DNA of 64,000 bases from Microtetraspora glauca (GCA_000721275.1 JOFO01000013.1:62001-126000), one strand, 5' to 3'. Positions 34,864 to 43,498 are shown, counted from the stretch's first letter. The notes: generated from the letters alone by a model not told the origin. A program made the numbers and translations.

Positions 34864-36464
34864 GCGGCCCGGCCGCCGCACCGTCGCTCACGCCCGTCTT
34901 CGTCCGGCTGAAGCTGTCGCTGCTGCGGAACGGGCTGCGGCAGTCGAGCGGGCGCACGGCCGCGTTCGTCGCCTCCCTGGTGGTGGTGCTGCTGGTCGCC
35001 GCCTTCATGGTGCTGGGCTTCCTGCTGCTGCGCGGGCACGAGGCCGCGGGGGCGGTCGCGGTGCTGACGGTGGCGGTGTTCGCGCTGGGGTGGGCGGTGA
35101 TGCCGCTGTTCCTGCCGAGCGGTGACGAGACGCTGGACCCCTCGCGGCTGGTGATGCTGCCGCTCCGCCCGCAGCCGCTGGTACGGGCGCTGCTGGTGGC
35201 GTCCCTGGTGGGCATCGGGCCGCTGTTCACGCTGTGCCTGGCGGTCGGCGCGGTCGCGGCGGTGGCGCACGGCGCGGCGGCGGTGGTCTTCGCGGTGCTC
35301 GCCGTGCCGCTGGTGCTGCTGGTGTGCGTGGCGCTGTCGCGGGCGATCGCGACGGCGAACGTCCGGCTGCTGACCTCCCGCAAGGGCCGGGACATGGCGC
35401 TGCTGAGCGGCCTGGTGATCGCGCTGGGCATCCAGGGCGTGAACTTCGGCCTGCAGGCGCTGGGCCGGGCGGAGGACCTGTCCGCGCTGGACACGGTCGC
35501 GTCCGTGGTGGGCTGGCTGCCGCCCGCGTCGGCGGTGGCGGCGGTGCTCTCGGCGGCGGACGGCGACCTCGCGCTCGCCGTGGCGCGGCTGGTGCCGTCG
35601 CTGGTGCTGCTCGCGGTGCTGCTGTGGTGGTGGCGGCGGAGCCTGGTGCGGCTGATGGTCGAGCCGGACGGCTCGACGGTCGGCGCGGCGCCGGAGGCTG
35701 TACGGGACACGGCGCGCGGGCCGCTGGCCCGGATGCTGCCCGCAGGCCGTACCGGCGCGGTGATGGAGCGGTGCTTCCGCTACCTCTGGCGCGACCCGAA
35801 GACGAAGGCCGGATGGGTGTCGGCGCTCGCGATCGGCGCGCTCGTCCCCATGGTCAACGCCTTCCAGGAGTCCGGCTCCGTCTACTGGGCGTGCTTCGCC
35901 ACCGGCATGCTCGGCCTGCAGATGTTCAACCAGTTCGGGCAGGACTCGTCGGCGTTCTGGATGGTCGCGCAGACCATCGCGTCCCCCGCGGACGCGTTCG
36001 CGGAACTGCGGGACCGGGCGTACGTGATGGCCGCGGTCACCGTCCCGTTCACGGTGCTCGTCGCCGTCGGCACGGCGGCGGTCGCCGGCGGCTGGTCGCA
36101 GCTCCCGGAGGTCTTCGGCCTGGCGTTCGCGCTGCTCGGCGCGATGCTGGCGCTGGGCGTCGTCGTCTCCGTCCGCTACCCGTACTCGATCCCCCAGGAC
36201 TCGCACCGGAACGTGGCGCCGGGCCAGGGCGGCATGGCCGTCGCGGCGATCTTCGGCGGCATGCTGGCCGGCCCGCTGCTGTGCGCCCCGCTGATCGCCC
36301 TGCTGGTCTGGCTGCGCGTCAGCGACCAGCACGCCCTCCTGTGGCTCCTGCTGCCCCTGGGCGTCACCTACGGCGCCCTGCTGACCTGGGGCGCCCTGAA
36401 GCTCATGGCGGGCCGCATGTCCCGGAGCCTGCCGGAGATCCTGACGGCGGTCAGCAAGGGCTGA
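34860..36464 (+). CDS. ABC transporter membrane protein (ABC-2-like)
   Basis: 534 residues with about 12 hydrophobic segments (the first two at ~38-70) and a cytosolic loop around residues 265-300. It pairs with the preceding ATPase. The substrate is unknown. Homologues in Streptomyces are simply called transporters. The 3' end overlaps the convergent gene by 14 bp. Confidence 0.82.
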   Translation: MSGPAAAPSLTPVFVRLKLSLLRNGLRQSSGRTAAFVASLVVVLLVAAFMVLGFLLLRGHEAAGAVAVLTVAVFALGWAVMPLFLPSGDETLDPSRLVMLPLRPQPLVRALLVASLVGIGPLFTLCLAVGAVAAVAHGAAAVVFAVLAVPLVLLVCVALSRAIATANVRLLTSRKGRDMALLSGLVIALGIQGVNFGLQALGRAEDLSALDTVASVVGWLPPASAVAAVLSAADGDLALAVARLVPSLVLLAVLLWWWRRSLVRLMVEPDGSTVGAAPEAVRDTARGPLARMLPAGRTGAVMERCFRYLWRDPKTKAGWVSALAIGALVPMVNAFQESGSVYWACFATGMLGLQMFNQFGQDSSAFWMVAQTIASPADAFAELRDRAYVMAAVTVPFTVLVAVGTAAVAGGWSQLPEVFGLAFALLGAMLALGVVVSVRYPYSIPQDSHRNVAPGQGGMAVAAIFGGMLAGPLLCAPLIALLVWLRVSDQHALLWLLLPLGVTYGALLTWGALKLMAGRMSRSLPEILTAVSKG

Positions 36465-36870
36465 CCGCTCCCGGGGACCGTCCCCGGGGCGTCTCGCGGC
36501 GCCCCGGGGTGCAGCGGAACGTGTGGGTGACGGTGATGGGGCCGACGAGGTGGGCGTTGAACTCGTCGAGTTCCTCGGCCGGGACCCACAGTTCCAGGAT
36601 GGTCCGGCCGCCGGCCTGCTGGACCGGGTAGCGGGCGAGGAAGGCGGAGTCGACGTCGAAGCGGGTGACGTAGCCGACGCCGCTGTGCTTCACGTTCCAG
36701 TCGCGGGCGATGCGGATCGCGTAGTCCTCGTTCAGGACCGGGTAGAAGATCGGCTGCTCGGGCAGCCGGGGCGGCCAGGCGCGCCAGTCCAGCGCGCGGA
36801 CGAGGGCGAGTTCCTCGGGGCCGGTGGGGCGCCAGAGGGTCGTCGTCGGCCGGGGGCTGGTCGTGGTCAT
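36451..36870 (-). CDS. Conserved small protein, formerly annotated ADP-ribosylation/crystallin J1-like
   Basis: 139 residues, soluble. The conserved core is LPEQPIFYPVLNEDYAIRIA, then WNVKHSGVGYVTRFDVD and ILELWVPAEELDEFN. From memory such proteins carry the label ADP-ribosylation/crystallin J1 in Streptomyces genomes, but they lack the catalytic features of that enzyme and function is unknown. The ATG at 36870 begins the conserved part. Confidence 0.7.
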   Translation of the reverse strand: MTTTSPRPTTTLWRPTGPEELALVRALDWRAWPPRLPEQPIFYPVLNEDYAIRIARDWNVKHSGVGYVTRFDVDSAFLARYPVQQAGGRTILELWVPAEELDEFNAHLVGPITVTHTFRCTPGRRETPRGRSPGAVSPC

Positions 36871-37000
36871 GGCGGTGACCGTATCCGGACGGTTCGGGGC
36901 GCGGCCACGCCATTTCTTCCCGGGAAGCGGAACCGCGGGCGCAACAGCCGGGTCAGGATGGGTACTTGGGGACGCGCCTACGGGAGGGGGAGGAGTGGAC

Positions 37001-38002
37001 GTGACGGTCGGCGGGGCCTCCGCGCGGCGGGGGCAGGGGTGGTGGCTGGGTCTGGTGGGGGCGGCGACGGTCGTGCTCGCGGTGGTGTGCGCGGGCGCGG
37101 CGCCGACGGCCCCGGCGGACCGGACGCTCAGGGCGATCGCCTCGGTCGCGGTGGTCCCCGGCGTCCTGGCCCTGTCGCAGTTGCTGCTGCTGCGCAGCAA
37201 GCGGATCGAGCCGGCGACGATCGGGGTGGCCGGCCTGGGCGCGGTGATCCTCGGCGTGAACGCCTCCGACAACGGCGGCATGCTGTTCGGGGTGCTGCTC
37301 GCGCTGCTGGCGGCGGTGCCGTTCGCCTTCCTCAGCGGCTTCCTGTCGCTGAACGCGCAGGCGGGGCACGCCCTGTTCTCGGCGGTCGCGCTGCTGATCG
37401 GCGCCGAGACGCTGGTCGGTGACATCGCGCCGGAGGGCACGGTGCTGGTGCGGTCGTCCTGGCTGGCGGCGCTGGACTACAACGGCGCGCGGATCCCCGG
37501 CCTGTTCCTGATCGGGGTGGCGCTCTTCCTCGTCGTGGCCTGGTACCTGCCCCGCCAGGAGCGGCGGCTCGCGGTGCCGGATCCGGGCTGGCTGCGGGTG
37601 ACGGTGCTGCTGTTCCTGCCGGCGTTCCTGCTGGCGGCGGTGGCCGGGTTCGCGTTCACCGCGCGGATCGGGGCGACGACGCAGGCCGGGCTGAGCCGGG
37701 AGTTCATGATCGTGTGCCTGCTCGGTCTGACCGCCGGGGGGTGCAGCCTGCGCAGCGGCGAGGGCACGGTGCTGGACGTGGCGGTCGGCTCGCTCTTCGC
37801 CGGCGCCCTCCAGACGCTCCTCCAGCTGAAGAACGTCGGCTTCTCGACCCAGTCGACGATCCTGTGCGTCGTCGCCGTGCTGTTCATCTTCGCCGACCTC
37901 GCCCGCCTCCGCCGCACCCCGGCCGCCGAGCCGCCGCTCCCGCCGTACCCGCCGCTCCCCGCGCAGCCGGGCCCGGTCCCCGGCAACCCGTACGCGCGCT
38001 GA
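37001..38002 (+). CDS. Orphan ABC permease-like membrane protein (RbsC/BPD_transp_2 type)
   Basis: 333 residues with about nine hydrophobic segments. The last part, VGSLFAGALQTLLQLKNVGF then a hydrophobic stretch and FADLARLRR, resembles the C-terminus of ribose-type permeases. It ends in a Pro-rich tail. No ATPase or binding-protein gene is adjacent. The GTG at 37001 follows GGGAGGGGGAGGAG at ideal distance. The preceding GTG at 36995 overlaps the ribosome site. Confidence 0.7.
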   Translation: MTVGGASARRGQGWWLGLVGAATVVLAVVCAGAAPTAPADRTLRAIASVAVVPGVLALSQLLLLRSKRIEPATIGVAGLGAVILGVNASDNGGMLFGVLLALLAAVPFAFLSGFLSLNAQAGHALFSAVALLIGAETLVGDIAPEGTVLVRSSWLAALDYNGARIPGLFLIGVALFLVVAWYLPRQERRLAVPDPGWLRVTVLLFLPAFLLAAVAGFAFTARIGATTQAGLSREFMIVCLLGLTAGGCSLRSGEGTVLDVAVGSLFAGALQTLLQLKNVGFSTQSTILCVVAVLFIFADLARLRRTPAAEPPLPPYPPLPAQPGPVPGNPYAR

Positions 38003-38016
38003 GGGATCCTGGCCGC

Positions 38017-38424
38017 ATGTCACCGTCCCTGATCCCGTCCGACGTGGCCGCCTTCGTCGCCGCCGCCTCCCGTCTGCCGCTGACCGCCCTCCAGGAGATC
38101 CGGCACGCCACGGCGGTGGCGGTCAGGTCCGGGGCGTACGACCTCCGCGCCGTGCCGAAGCTGGACGCGGCGCGCTTCTCCGCCCTCGACAGGCTGGTCC
38201 GGGACGCGTTCCGCCCGCGCGCGGAGGAGCTGCGGGCCGCGCGGCCGGGCGGCGCCCTGTCGTCGGCCATCGGCCGGACGACGATGACCGCGCAGGCGAT
38301 CTGGCGGCGGGACCGGCTGACCGCCGACGCGTACGCGACGCTGACCGGCGCCTTTCCCGCGTACGGGGTCAGCGTGCCGGACCACCCGGAGCGGCCGGAC
38401 CACCCGGAGCGGCCGGCGGGGTGA
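38017..38424 (+). CDS. Small helical protein of unknown function
   Basis: 135 residues, soluble, mostly helical (SDVAAFVAAASRLPLTALQEIRHA), ending in two DHPERP repeats. No family is recognised. It starts 14 bp after the permease gene and could be co-transcribed. Third-position GC supports coding. Its last 56 bases overlap the convergent glutaredoxin-like gene, so one of the two 3' ends may be less constrained. Confidence 0.55.
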   Translation: MSPSLIPSDVAAFVAAASRLPLTALQEIRHATAVAVRSGAYDLRAVPKLDAARFSALDRLVRDAFRPRAEELRAARPGGALSSAIGRTTMTAQAIWRRDRLTADAYATLTGAFPAYGVSVPDHPERPDHPERPAG

Positions 38425-38854
38425 GGCCGTCGATCCGGTCGCGGAGCCAGGCCGGGTCGGGGTTGGTGTGCGGGCGGCCGGCCACGAGGACGGTGGGGAC
38501 GGTCTCGTCGCCGCCGTTGGCGGCCCGCACCGCCGCCGCGGCCTCCGGGTCGCGCCAGATGTTCACCCAGTACGCGCGCCGGGCCCGCCGCCCGAGGCGC
38601 AGCCGCAGCCGCGTGCAGTACGCGCACCCGGGCCGCCAGTAGACGACGGGCCGCCCGTCGGCGCCGCTGCGGCGCAGGGCCTCGGCGGAGGTGAGCGAAC
38701 GCGGGAAGACCAGCGGCGAGTGGTAGCCCGCGAGGAGCGCGAAGAGCGCCGCCAGGACCGCTCCCCGGCCGGTCTCCCCGCGCGCGAAGGAGACGGCGGC
38801 GAGCAGCGCGCCGGCGAGCGCGAACGTCGACGGGAGGGCCCAGGCGCGTATCAC
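38369..38854 (-). CDS. Membrane-anchored glutaredoxin/mycoredoxin-like protein
   Basis: 161 residues. Two hydrophobic segments (about 3-20 and 24-44) are followed by a glutaredoxin-like domain: VVYWRPGCAYCTRLRLRLG with a CxxC (CAYC) active site, VNIWRDPEAAAAVRAANGG and the cis-Pro motif ETVPTVLV. It should reduce mixed disulphides with mycothiol near the membrane. The GTG overlaps the stop of the DUF6058 gene (GTGA at 38851-38854), indicating an operon. Confidence 0.83.
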   Translation of the reverse strand: MIRAWALPSTFALAGALLAAVSFARGETGRGAVLAALFALLAGYHSPLVFPRSLTSAEALRRSGADGRPVVYWRPGCAYCTRLRLRLGRRARRAYWVNIWRDPEAAAAVRAANGGDETVPTVLVAGRPHTNPDPAWLRDRIDGLTPPAAPGGPAAPGGPAR

Positions 38855-39486
38855 CGGGCCAGGGTAGTCCCCACCCCGCCGCGCGGGTGGCGGGCGCGTA
38901 CGGCGTCGACGCAGGTGTCCCGGGACGTCGGGCCGCCGAAGCGGAGCCGGTCGTAGGCGGTGAACGCCGGTTCCAGGCCGTCGAGTTCGTTGACCAGCGC
39001 GTGCAGCCGCTCGGCCCACGCGGGCGACCCGGCGTCCGGTGCGGCCTCCGCCGCGCCGATCGCGCCCGTCAGGTGCTCCTTGCGCCGGATCGTCTCCGGG
39101 GTGACGGAGCGCAGGCAGACGTACTGGCCGCTCAGGTACGCCTCCCACTCCGCCCGCCCGGCGGCCTCGTCGCCCCAGTGCGCGACGAACCACCCTTCGA
39201 GGAGGTCCACCCCGCCCGCCCGCCCCGCGAGCGCGAACAGGTCGCGCGGGACCATCTCGGCGCCGTCGGAGCGCAGGTACCCCGGCAGCGGCAGCCGCCG
39301 CGCCAGCATCAGCCGCCGGACGTCGTCGGCGTCGCGGCCGGTGGCGGCGCACAGCTCGTCCAGCGGGACGAACTGCGCGCTGACGTAGGCGTCGTCGGCG
39401 GCGGTCATCGGGTGGTCGCCGTTCACCTCCCGGAACCGCGCGGCGACGCGCCGCCTGAGCTCGTTCGGGGACACGTTCCCGGTCAT
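38851..39486 (-). CDS. DUF6058-family protein
   Basis: 211 residues, soluble. The N-terminal half resembles a winged helix (DELCAATGRDADDVRRLMLARRLPLPGYLRSDGAEMVPRDL), and the C-terminal half is a helical cap. I recall this family being labelled a natural-product-biosynthesis protein, but its role is unknown. AGGAGG precedes the ATG at 39486. It is coupled to the glutaredoxin-like gene. Confidence 0.72.
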   Translation of the reverse strand: MTGNVSPNELRRRVAARFREVNGDHPMTAADDAYVSAQFVPLDELCAATGRDADDVRRLMLARRLPLPGYLRSDGAEMVPRDLFALAGRAGGVDLLEGWFVAHWGDEAAGRAEWEAYLSGQYVCLRSVTPETIRRKEHLTGAIGAAEAAPDAGSPAWAERLHALVNELDGLEPAFTAYDRLRFGGPTSRDTCVDAVRARHPRGGVGTTLAR

Positions 39487-39539
39487 CGGGGCCTCCTGGG
39501 GACGGCCGCGCGGGCGGGTCCCGCGCGGCCTTCCGCACG

Positions 39540-40637
39540 CTAGCCGCCGGACGCTTCGGCCCCCGCCGAACGGTCGAGCGCCTTCCAGGCGAGCCCCGGG
39601 CGTTCCGCGAACGCCTCGGCGACCCGGTCGCGCCAGTCCGGCCGGACGGCGGGGCGCCCCTCCGTGCGACGGTCGCGCCGGTCCCGCCGGTCGCGCCGGT
39701 CGGCGCGGAGTGCGGCCTCACGGCGGCAGGGGCCGCACAGCGTCTCGCCCGCGACGGGCCGGAAGGCGTGGGGCTTGTCGCCCGGCCCCTGGCAGTTCAC
39801 CAGGGCGCCCGGCACCGGGCCCGGGCTCTCGCCGGGCGGGCCGTCCACCGGCTCCGGCGGCAGTTTCTCCGTCAGCCGGTGCCGGAGGAACCCGACGGCC
39901 GAACGGACGCCGGTACGCGGCAGATGCGCGGTCAGGGCGTGCCGCAGGTCAGCCGCCGAGACGCCCCGCCGCAGCCACTCGGCGGCGATGGCGGCGAGCC
40001 CGCGCGCCTCCCGGACGCCGAGGCGGAGATCGCGGTCGGCCTGGTGGAGCGTGAGGAGAAGGCGTTCGGCGCGGACGAGTTCGTCCTCCGCATCAGCCGA
40101 AAGCTCCGGCTCCGGCTGCGATCCCGGCTGCGGTCCCGGCTCCGGCTCCGGTTCCGGCTCCAGTTCCGGCTCCGGTTCCGGCGAAGGCGCGGGGCCTCCG
40201 GGGGGTAGGGGGTTGGTCTTCTCCCCGTCTTCGTCTGTGGAGGAACAACCGGCCTCCCGGGTACCCGGTCCACCGACCACCGGATCGGGCACAGTCGGTG
40301 ACCCGTCGCCGTCCCGCACCACCAGTGCCTCCTCAGGCGTGAGGGGGACGTTCGCGACGAGCTGGGTGGTGTTCCAGAGCCCCAGGTCGCACTGCCCTCG
40401 CCACTCGTGCACATGTCCGCACGCCTTGAGCGACTTCTTCGCGTTCTGGTAGGCCGTCGGCGTCATGCCCAGGTCAACCGCGTGCTGCCCCAGGGGCTTC
40501 GCGGTGGCCGCGCTCTCCGGAAGGCCCTGGAGGTAGATGAGGAGGACTTTCGCGTCGCTGGTCAGCCGTCGATTCCGGACGACACTGTGCGAGACCTTCG
40601 TGTACGCCGCCGAGGGCGCGATAACATGCCGAAGCAT
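39540..40637 (-). CDS. Winged-helix DNA-binding protein with acidic-proline linker and zinc-knuckle tail
   Basis: 365 residues. Residues ~15-90 form a winged helix (LTSDAKVLLIYLQGLPESA, then LGMTPTAYQNAKKSLKACG), like replication-initiator or conjugation-region regulators. A linker of Pro-Glu repeats follows at ~180-205, then a helical domain, then a putative zinc site (C in LVNCQG, H in KPHAF, CGPC) near 290-320, and an Arg-Asp repeat (RRDRRD). The ATG at 40637 is chosen; earlier in-frame starts read through upstream non-coding sequence. Possibly derived from a mobile element. Confidence 0.7.
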   Translation of the reverse strand: MLRHVIAPSAAYTKVSHSVVRNRRLTSDAKVLLIYLQGLPESAATAKPLGQHAVDLGMTPTAYQNAKKSLKACGHVHEWRGQCDLGLWNTTQLVANVPLTPEEALVVRDGDGSPTVPDPVVGGPGTREAGCSSTDEDGEKTNPLPPGGPAPSPEPEPELEPEPEPEPGPQPGSQPEPELSADAEDELVRAERLLLTLHQADRDLRLGVREARGLAAIAAEWLRRGVSAADLRHALTAHLPRTGVRSAVGFLRHRLTEKLPPEPVDGPPGESPGPVPGALVNCQGPGDKPHAFRPVAGETLCGPCRREAALRADRRDRRDRRDRRTEGRPAVRPDWRDRVAEAFAERPGLAWKALDRSAGAEASGG

Positions 40638-40717
40638 TTCTGGTGGAGCTCCAGTCCACTGGTAGTGAAGGCCCTCGGATGGTGTTGGCGCACCGCCGGG
40701 GGCCGCTCCCTTAACGG

Positions 40718-40739
40718 AGCGTGACGCTTGCGTCACGCT
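40718..40739. promoter_or_regulatory. Perfect 10-bp inverted repeat
   Basis: AGCGTGACGC and GCGTCACGCT separated by TT. It spans the stop codon of the small Prim-Pol-like gene and lies 81 bp upstream of the winged-helix gene, so it could be a terminator for the former or an operator for the latter. A 2-nt loop is poor for a hairpin, which slightly favours protein binding. Confidence 0.5.
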
Positions 40740-41143
40740 ACCGCACGTTTCACCGTCTGGTGCAACAACTCTCCCTCCACGAACGGATCTTCGAGCGTCG
40801 GGAGCGACCTCCAGCCCAGCGGCCACGTCGTCCCGTCGAACGCCGGGATCCCCACGTACGACTCACCCCCACGGCCCCCGCCCAGCACCCGCACCGGAGC
40901 CGGCCACGCGAACCCCGAGGCCGTACCCGGCGCCAGCAGGAAGTAGAGGTTCCGCCCCCGGGCGGCCTCCCGCACGATCGGCCCCGCCTGGAAGTCCGTG
41001 AACTCCATGAGGTGGTACGCCACCTCCTCTCCCAGGACACCGGGGATCCGTACGGCGTCGAAGTGCACGCCGGCGAGCCGGAGGACGTGACCGGCGGCGG
41101 GTACCCAGGACGGCTTGCCGTCAAGCGACTTGCTCAGATTCAT
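40733..41143 (-). CDS. Small protein resembling half of a Prim-Pol domain
   Basis: 136 residues. Its order of motifs VHFDAVRIPG, then LYFLLAPGT, then SYVGIPAFDG parallels the core of the 226-residue Prim-Pol-like protein at 33233 (FDAIEVP, MFFFVLPG, HYVAAPPT), but without the Cys-rich part. It is divergent from the XRE-type regulator with an 82-bp gap, a pairing I recall seeing often in Streptomyces. Function unknown. The ATG at 41143 is preceded by GGGAAG. Confidence 0.6.
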   Translation of the reverse strand: MNLSKSLDGKPSWVPAAGHVLRLAGVHFDAVRIPGVLGEEVAYHLMEFTDFQAGPIVREAARGRNLYFLLAPGTASGFAWPAPVRVLGGGRGGESYVGIPAFDGTTWPLGWRSLPTLEDPFVEGELLHQTVKRAVA

Positions 41144-41225
41144 GACGTCAGCTTCCCGAGCGTGCTGTCCTGTCACCAGGGGCAACGTGATGTTGTGCGG
41201 GACTGTGCACTCGGGGAGGCGGGGT

Positions 41226-42044
41226 GTGAACAAGGAAGCCAGGCAGGCTGCGGGAACGGCCAGGGCGTTCGGGAGGATGGTGCGGTTCTACCGGGAGCGG
41301 GCCGGTGTCTCTCAGGAGCGGTTGGGGTCCGCGACCGGCTATTCCAAGTCCCAGGTGGCGATGATCGAGCGGGGCGAGCGCCGGGCTCGGGGGAATTTCG
41401 TCGCCATCGCGGACGACACGCTGGGTGCACAAGGTGCACTTCTGGAGCTCGCGGAGGAGGTGCCGCTCAGTGCGGCGCCCGCGTGGTTCGAGGACTACCT
41501 GGAGGAGGAACGGAAGGCCGTCTCGATCTCCTCGTTCGAAAGCCGGGTCCTGCCTGGCCTGTTGCAGACGCCTGAGTACGCGCGAGCCGTCTTCAACTGT
41601 GCCGTCCCTCCGTGGGAGGACGACGAACGCGAGGCCATGATCGAAGGCCGCATGGCCCGCCAGGCGGTGCTGCACCGGAAGCCCGCGCCGCTCGTCAGCT
41701 TCGTCCTGGAGATGGGAGTGCTTACGCGCCCAATTGGGGGCGCCCGCGTCCTCAAGGACAACCTGCTGCACGTTCTCGACGTTGCGCGGCTGCGTCACGT
41801 GGAGCTTCAGGTCCTGCCGGACGACTTGGAGGCGCACGCGGGCATCAGTGGCCCGTTCATCCTGCTGGAAACCGAAGGCCGCGAGCGGCAGCTCGTCTAT
41901 GTCGAGGGACAGAGCGGCAGGTACTTTCTCACGGAGCAGCCCGAGTTGGGGGACGCCTTCGCCCGCTACAACACCCTGCGGTCCCAGGCGCTCTCGCCAG
42001 TGGAATCGGCACGATGGATCGAACAGGTGGCACAGAAGCTATGA
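41226..42044 (+). CDS. XRE-family regulator with DUF5753 domain
   Basis: 272 residues. The N-terminal helix-turn-helix has FYRERAGVSQERLGSATGYSKSQVAMIERGERR (about 20-55). The C-terminal DUF5753 has LPGLLQTPEYARAV and later VELQVLPDD and YNTLRSQALSP. It belongs to the WhiJ-like regulators that work with DUF397 proteins. GGGGAGG precedes the GTG. It is coupled to the DUF397 gene by an ATGA overlap (42041-42044). Confidence 0.9.
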   Translation: MNKEARQAAGTARAFGRMVRFYRERAGVSQERLGSATGYSKSQVAMIERGERRARGNFVAIADDTLGAQGALLELAEEVPLSAAPAWFEDYLEEERKAVSISSFESRVLPGLLQTPEYARAVFNCAVPPWEDDEREAMIEGRMARQAVLHRKPAPLVSFVLEMGVLTRPIGGARVLKDNLLHVLDVARLRHVELQVLPDDLEAHAGISGPFILLETEGRERQLVYVEGQSGRYFLTEQPELGDAFARYNTLRSQALSPVESARWIEQVAQKL

Positions 42045-42214
42045 GCACAGACCTCAACTGGTACAAGAGCAGCTACAGCGTCGAGCAGGGCGAATGCGTC
42101 GAGGTCGCCTCCTGTGTGCACTCTGTGCACGTCCGTGACTCCAAGGACACCGACCGTCCCTCCCTCTCCGTCTCCCCCGCCGCCTGGGGCGCGTTCCTCG
42201 ACCAGGTGAAGTAG
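42041..42214 (+). CDS. DUF397-domain small protein
   Basis: 57 residues, nearly all DUF397: WYKSSYS, ECVEVA, VHVRDSKD and a C-terminal AWGAFLDQVK. These are the usual partners or modulators of DUF5753 regulators in developmental control. A strong terminator follows. Confidence 0.9.
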   Translation: MSTDLNWYKSSYSVEQGECVEVASCVHSVHVRDSKDTDRPSLSVSPAAWGAFLDQVK

Positions 42215-42232
42215 GCGCGGCGCGGCGTACGC

Positions 42233-42271
42233 GAAAGGGCCTCCGCCCCGCTCCGGGGTGGAGGCCCTTTC
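42233..42271. terminator. Strong bidirectional terminator
   Basis: GAAAGGGCCTCC (42233-42244) pairs with GGAGGCCCTTTC (42260-42271), with a further CCCC/GGGG pair inside. It separates the DUF397 gene from the convergent I36/FG-GAP gene and has A/T at both ends, fitting termination from either side. Confidence 0.85.
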
Positions 42272-42286
42272 CCAAGGTCCGGCCGG

Positions 42287-43498
42287 TCAGAACGCGCCGT
42301 TCAGGCCCCACCAGTTGCCGTCGGTGTAGTCCCACGCCGCGAGCGCGCCGGTGCCGAGGCCCCGGTAGGTGCGGAGTTCGTCCGCGTGCTCGGGCTCGAG
42401 AATGGGCCGCCTGGCGATCGTCGCGAGGTCGGGCTTGCCGTCGCCGGTGAAGTCACCGACGGAGAGGAACGTGCCCATCACGTTCCAGCCGCCCGTGCCG
42501 ACCAGCTTGCGGGCGCCGAGGCCGCCGGAGGTCGTACCGGGGTACATCCACAGCCTGCCGGTGGACGCCTCGCGGGCGTACACGTCGACGCGGCCGTCGC
42601 CGTTCGTGTCACCGGGGCCGGTCAGCGCGTTCATGCTGTTCCAGCCGCCGGAGCCGATCAGCTTGCGGGCGCCGAGGGTGCCGGAGGCCGTACCGGGATA
42701 CAGCCACAGCCTGCCGGTGGCCTTCTCCACGGCGAGGAGGTCGGCTCGGCCGTCGCGGGAGAGGTCGCCGACGGCGGCGATCTGGGACATGCCGTTCCAG
42801 CCACCCGCGCCGATCAGCTTGCGGGCGCCGAGGCCGCCGGTGCCCGTGCCCGGGTAGAGCCACAGCCTGCCGGTGGACGCCTCGCGGGCGATCACGTCCT
42901 CCTTGCCGTCACGGGAGAAGTCGCCGTGCCGGACGAGGGCGTTCATGCCGTTCCAGCCGCCGACCCCGACGAGGGTGCCTGTGAAGCCGCCGGGCAGGTA
43001 CCAGAGGCGGCCTGCCTTGTCGCGGACGAGGACGTCCGCCTTCCGGTCGCCGTTCAGGTCGCCGAAGCCAGCGGCCTTCGGGGACGTCTCCGCGTACCAC
43101 GTCGGGTACGCGTCGCCGCCGCACTCGCGCTCCGTGGCGACGAGCCCCACCGAGCTGGTGTGCGGGTTCGGCACGATGTCGTAGCCGCGGGGGTCCTCGT
43201 TCGGGTCCAGCGACCAGTAGGTGCCGAGCTCGTAGTTCGGCAGGTCGTAGAGACAGGCGAACTTCGAGCTGCGGTTGATCTGGGACCTGAAGGTGTTGTT
43301 CCAGGTGCCCAGGGTCGGCAGGGACTTGTTCGTCTTGAACATCGTCCCCGTGGTGTCCTCCGTCTTCCAGGCACAGAAGTAGCCCTTCGGACAGTCGCTC
43401 GCCGCCGCCTGTGCGGGGGCGGCCGTCGCCACCCCGAGACCCCCCAGGAGCGTGATGCCCAGCAGGGACGCCAGGCCGCGTCTCATCGTCTTGCGCAT
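42287..43498 (-). CDS. Secreted I36-inhibitor-like plus FG-GAP repeat protein, paralogue 1
   Basis: 403 residues. A signal peptide with an AQA cleavage site ends near residue 35. A small Cys-containing domain beginning DCPKGYFCAWKT resembles peptidase inhibitor family I36 (~36-140). Five FG-GAP/VCBS repeats follow at ~150-400, each with a calcium-type loop such as DLNGDRKAD, DFSRDGKED and DTNGDGRVD, and an ARxxxGRLWxYPG strand. It should be exported and form a propeller-like binding module. Two close paralogues follow in tandem on the same strand. GGGGAGGGG precedes the ATG. Confidence 0.87.
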   Translation of the reverse strand: MRKTMRRGLASLLGITLLGGLGVATAAPAQAAASDCPKGYFCAWKTEDTTGTMFKTNKSLPTLGTWNNTFRSQINRSSKFACLYDLPNYELGTYWSLDPNEDPRGYDIVPNPHTSSVGLVATERECGGDAYPTWYAETSPKAAGFGDLNGDRKADVLVRDKAGRLWYLPGGFTGTLVGVGGWNGMNALVRHGDFSRDGKEDVIAREASTGRLWLYPGTGTGGLGARKLIGAGGWNGMSQIAAVGDLSRDGRADLLAVEKATGRLWLYPGTASGTLGARKLIGSGGWNSMNALTGPGDTNGDGRVDVYAREASTGRLWMYPGTTSGGLGARKLVGTGGWNVMGTFLSVGDFTGDGKPDLATIARRPILEPEHADELRTYRGLGTGALAAWDYTDGNWWGLNGAF

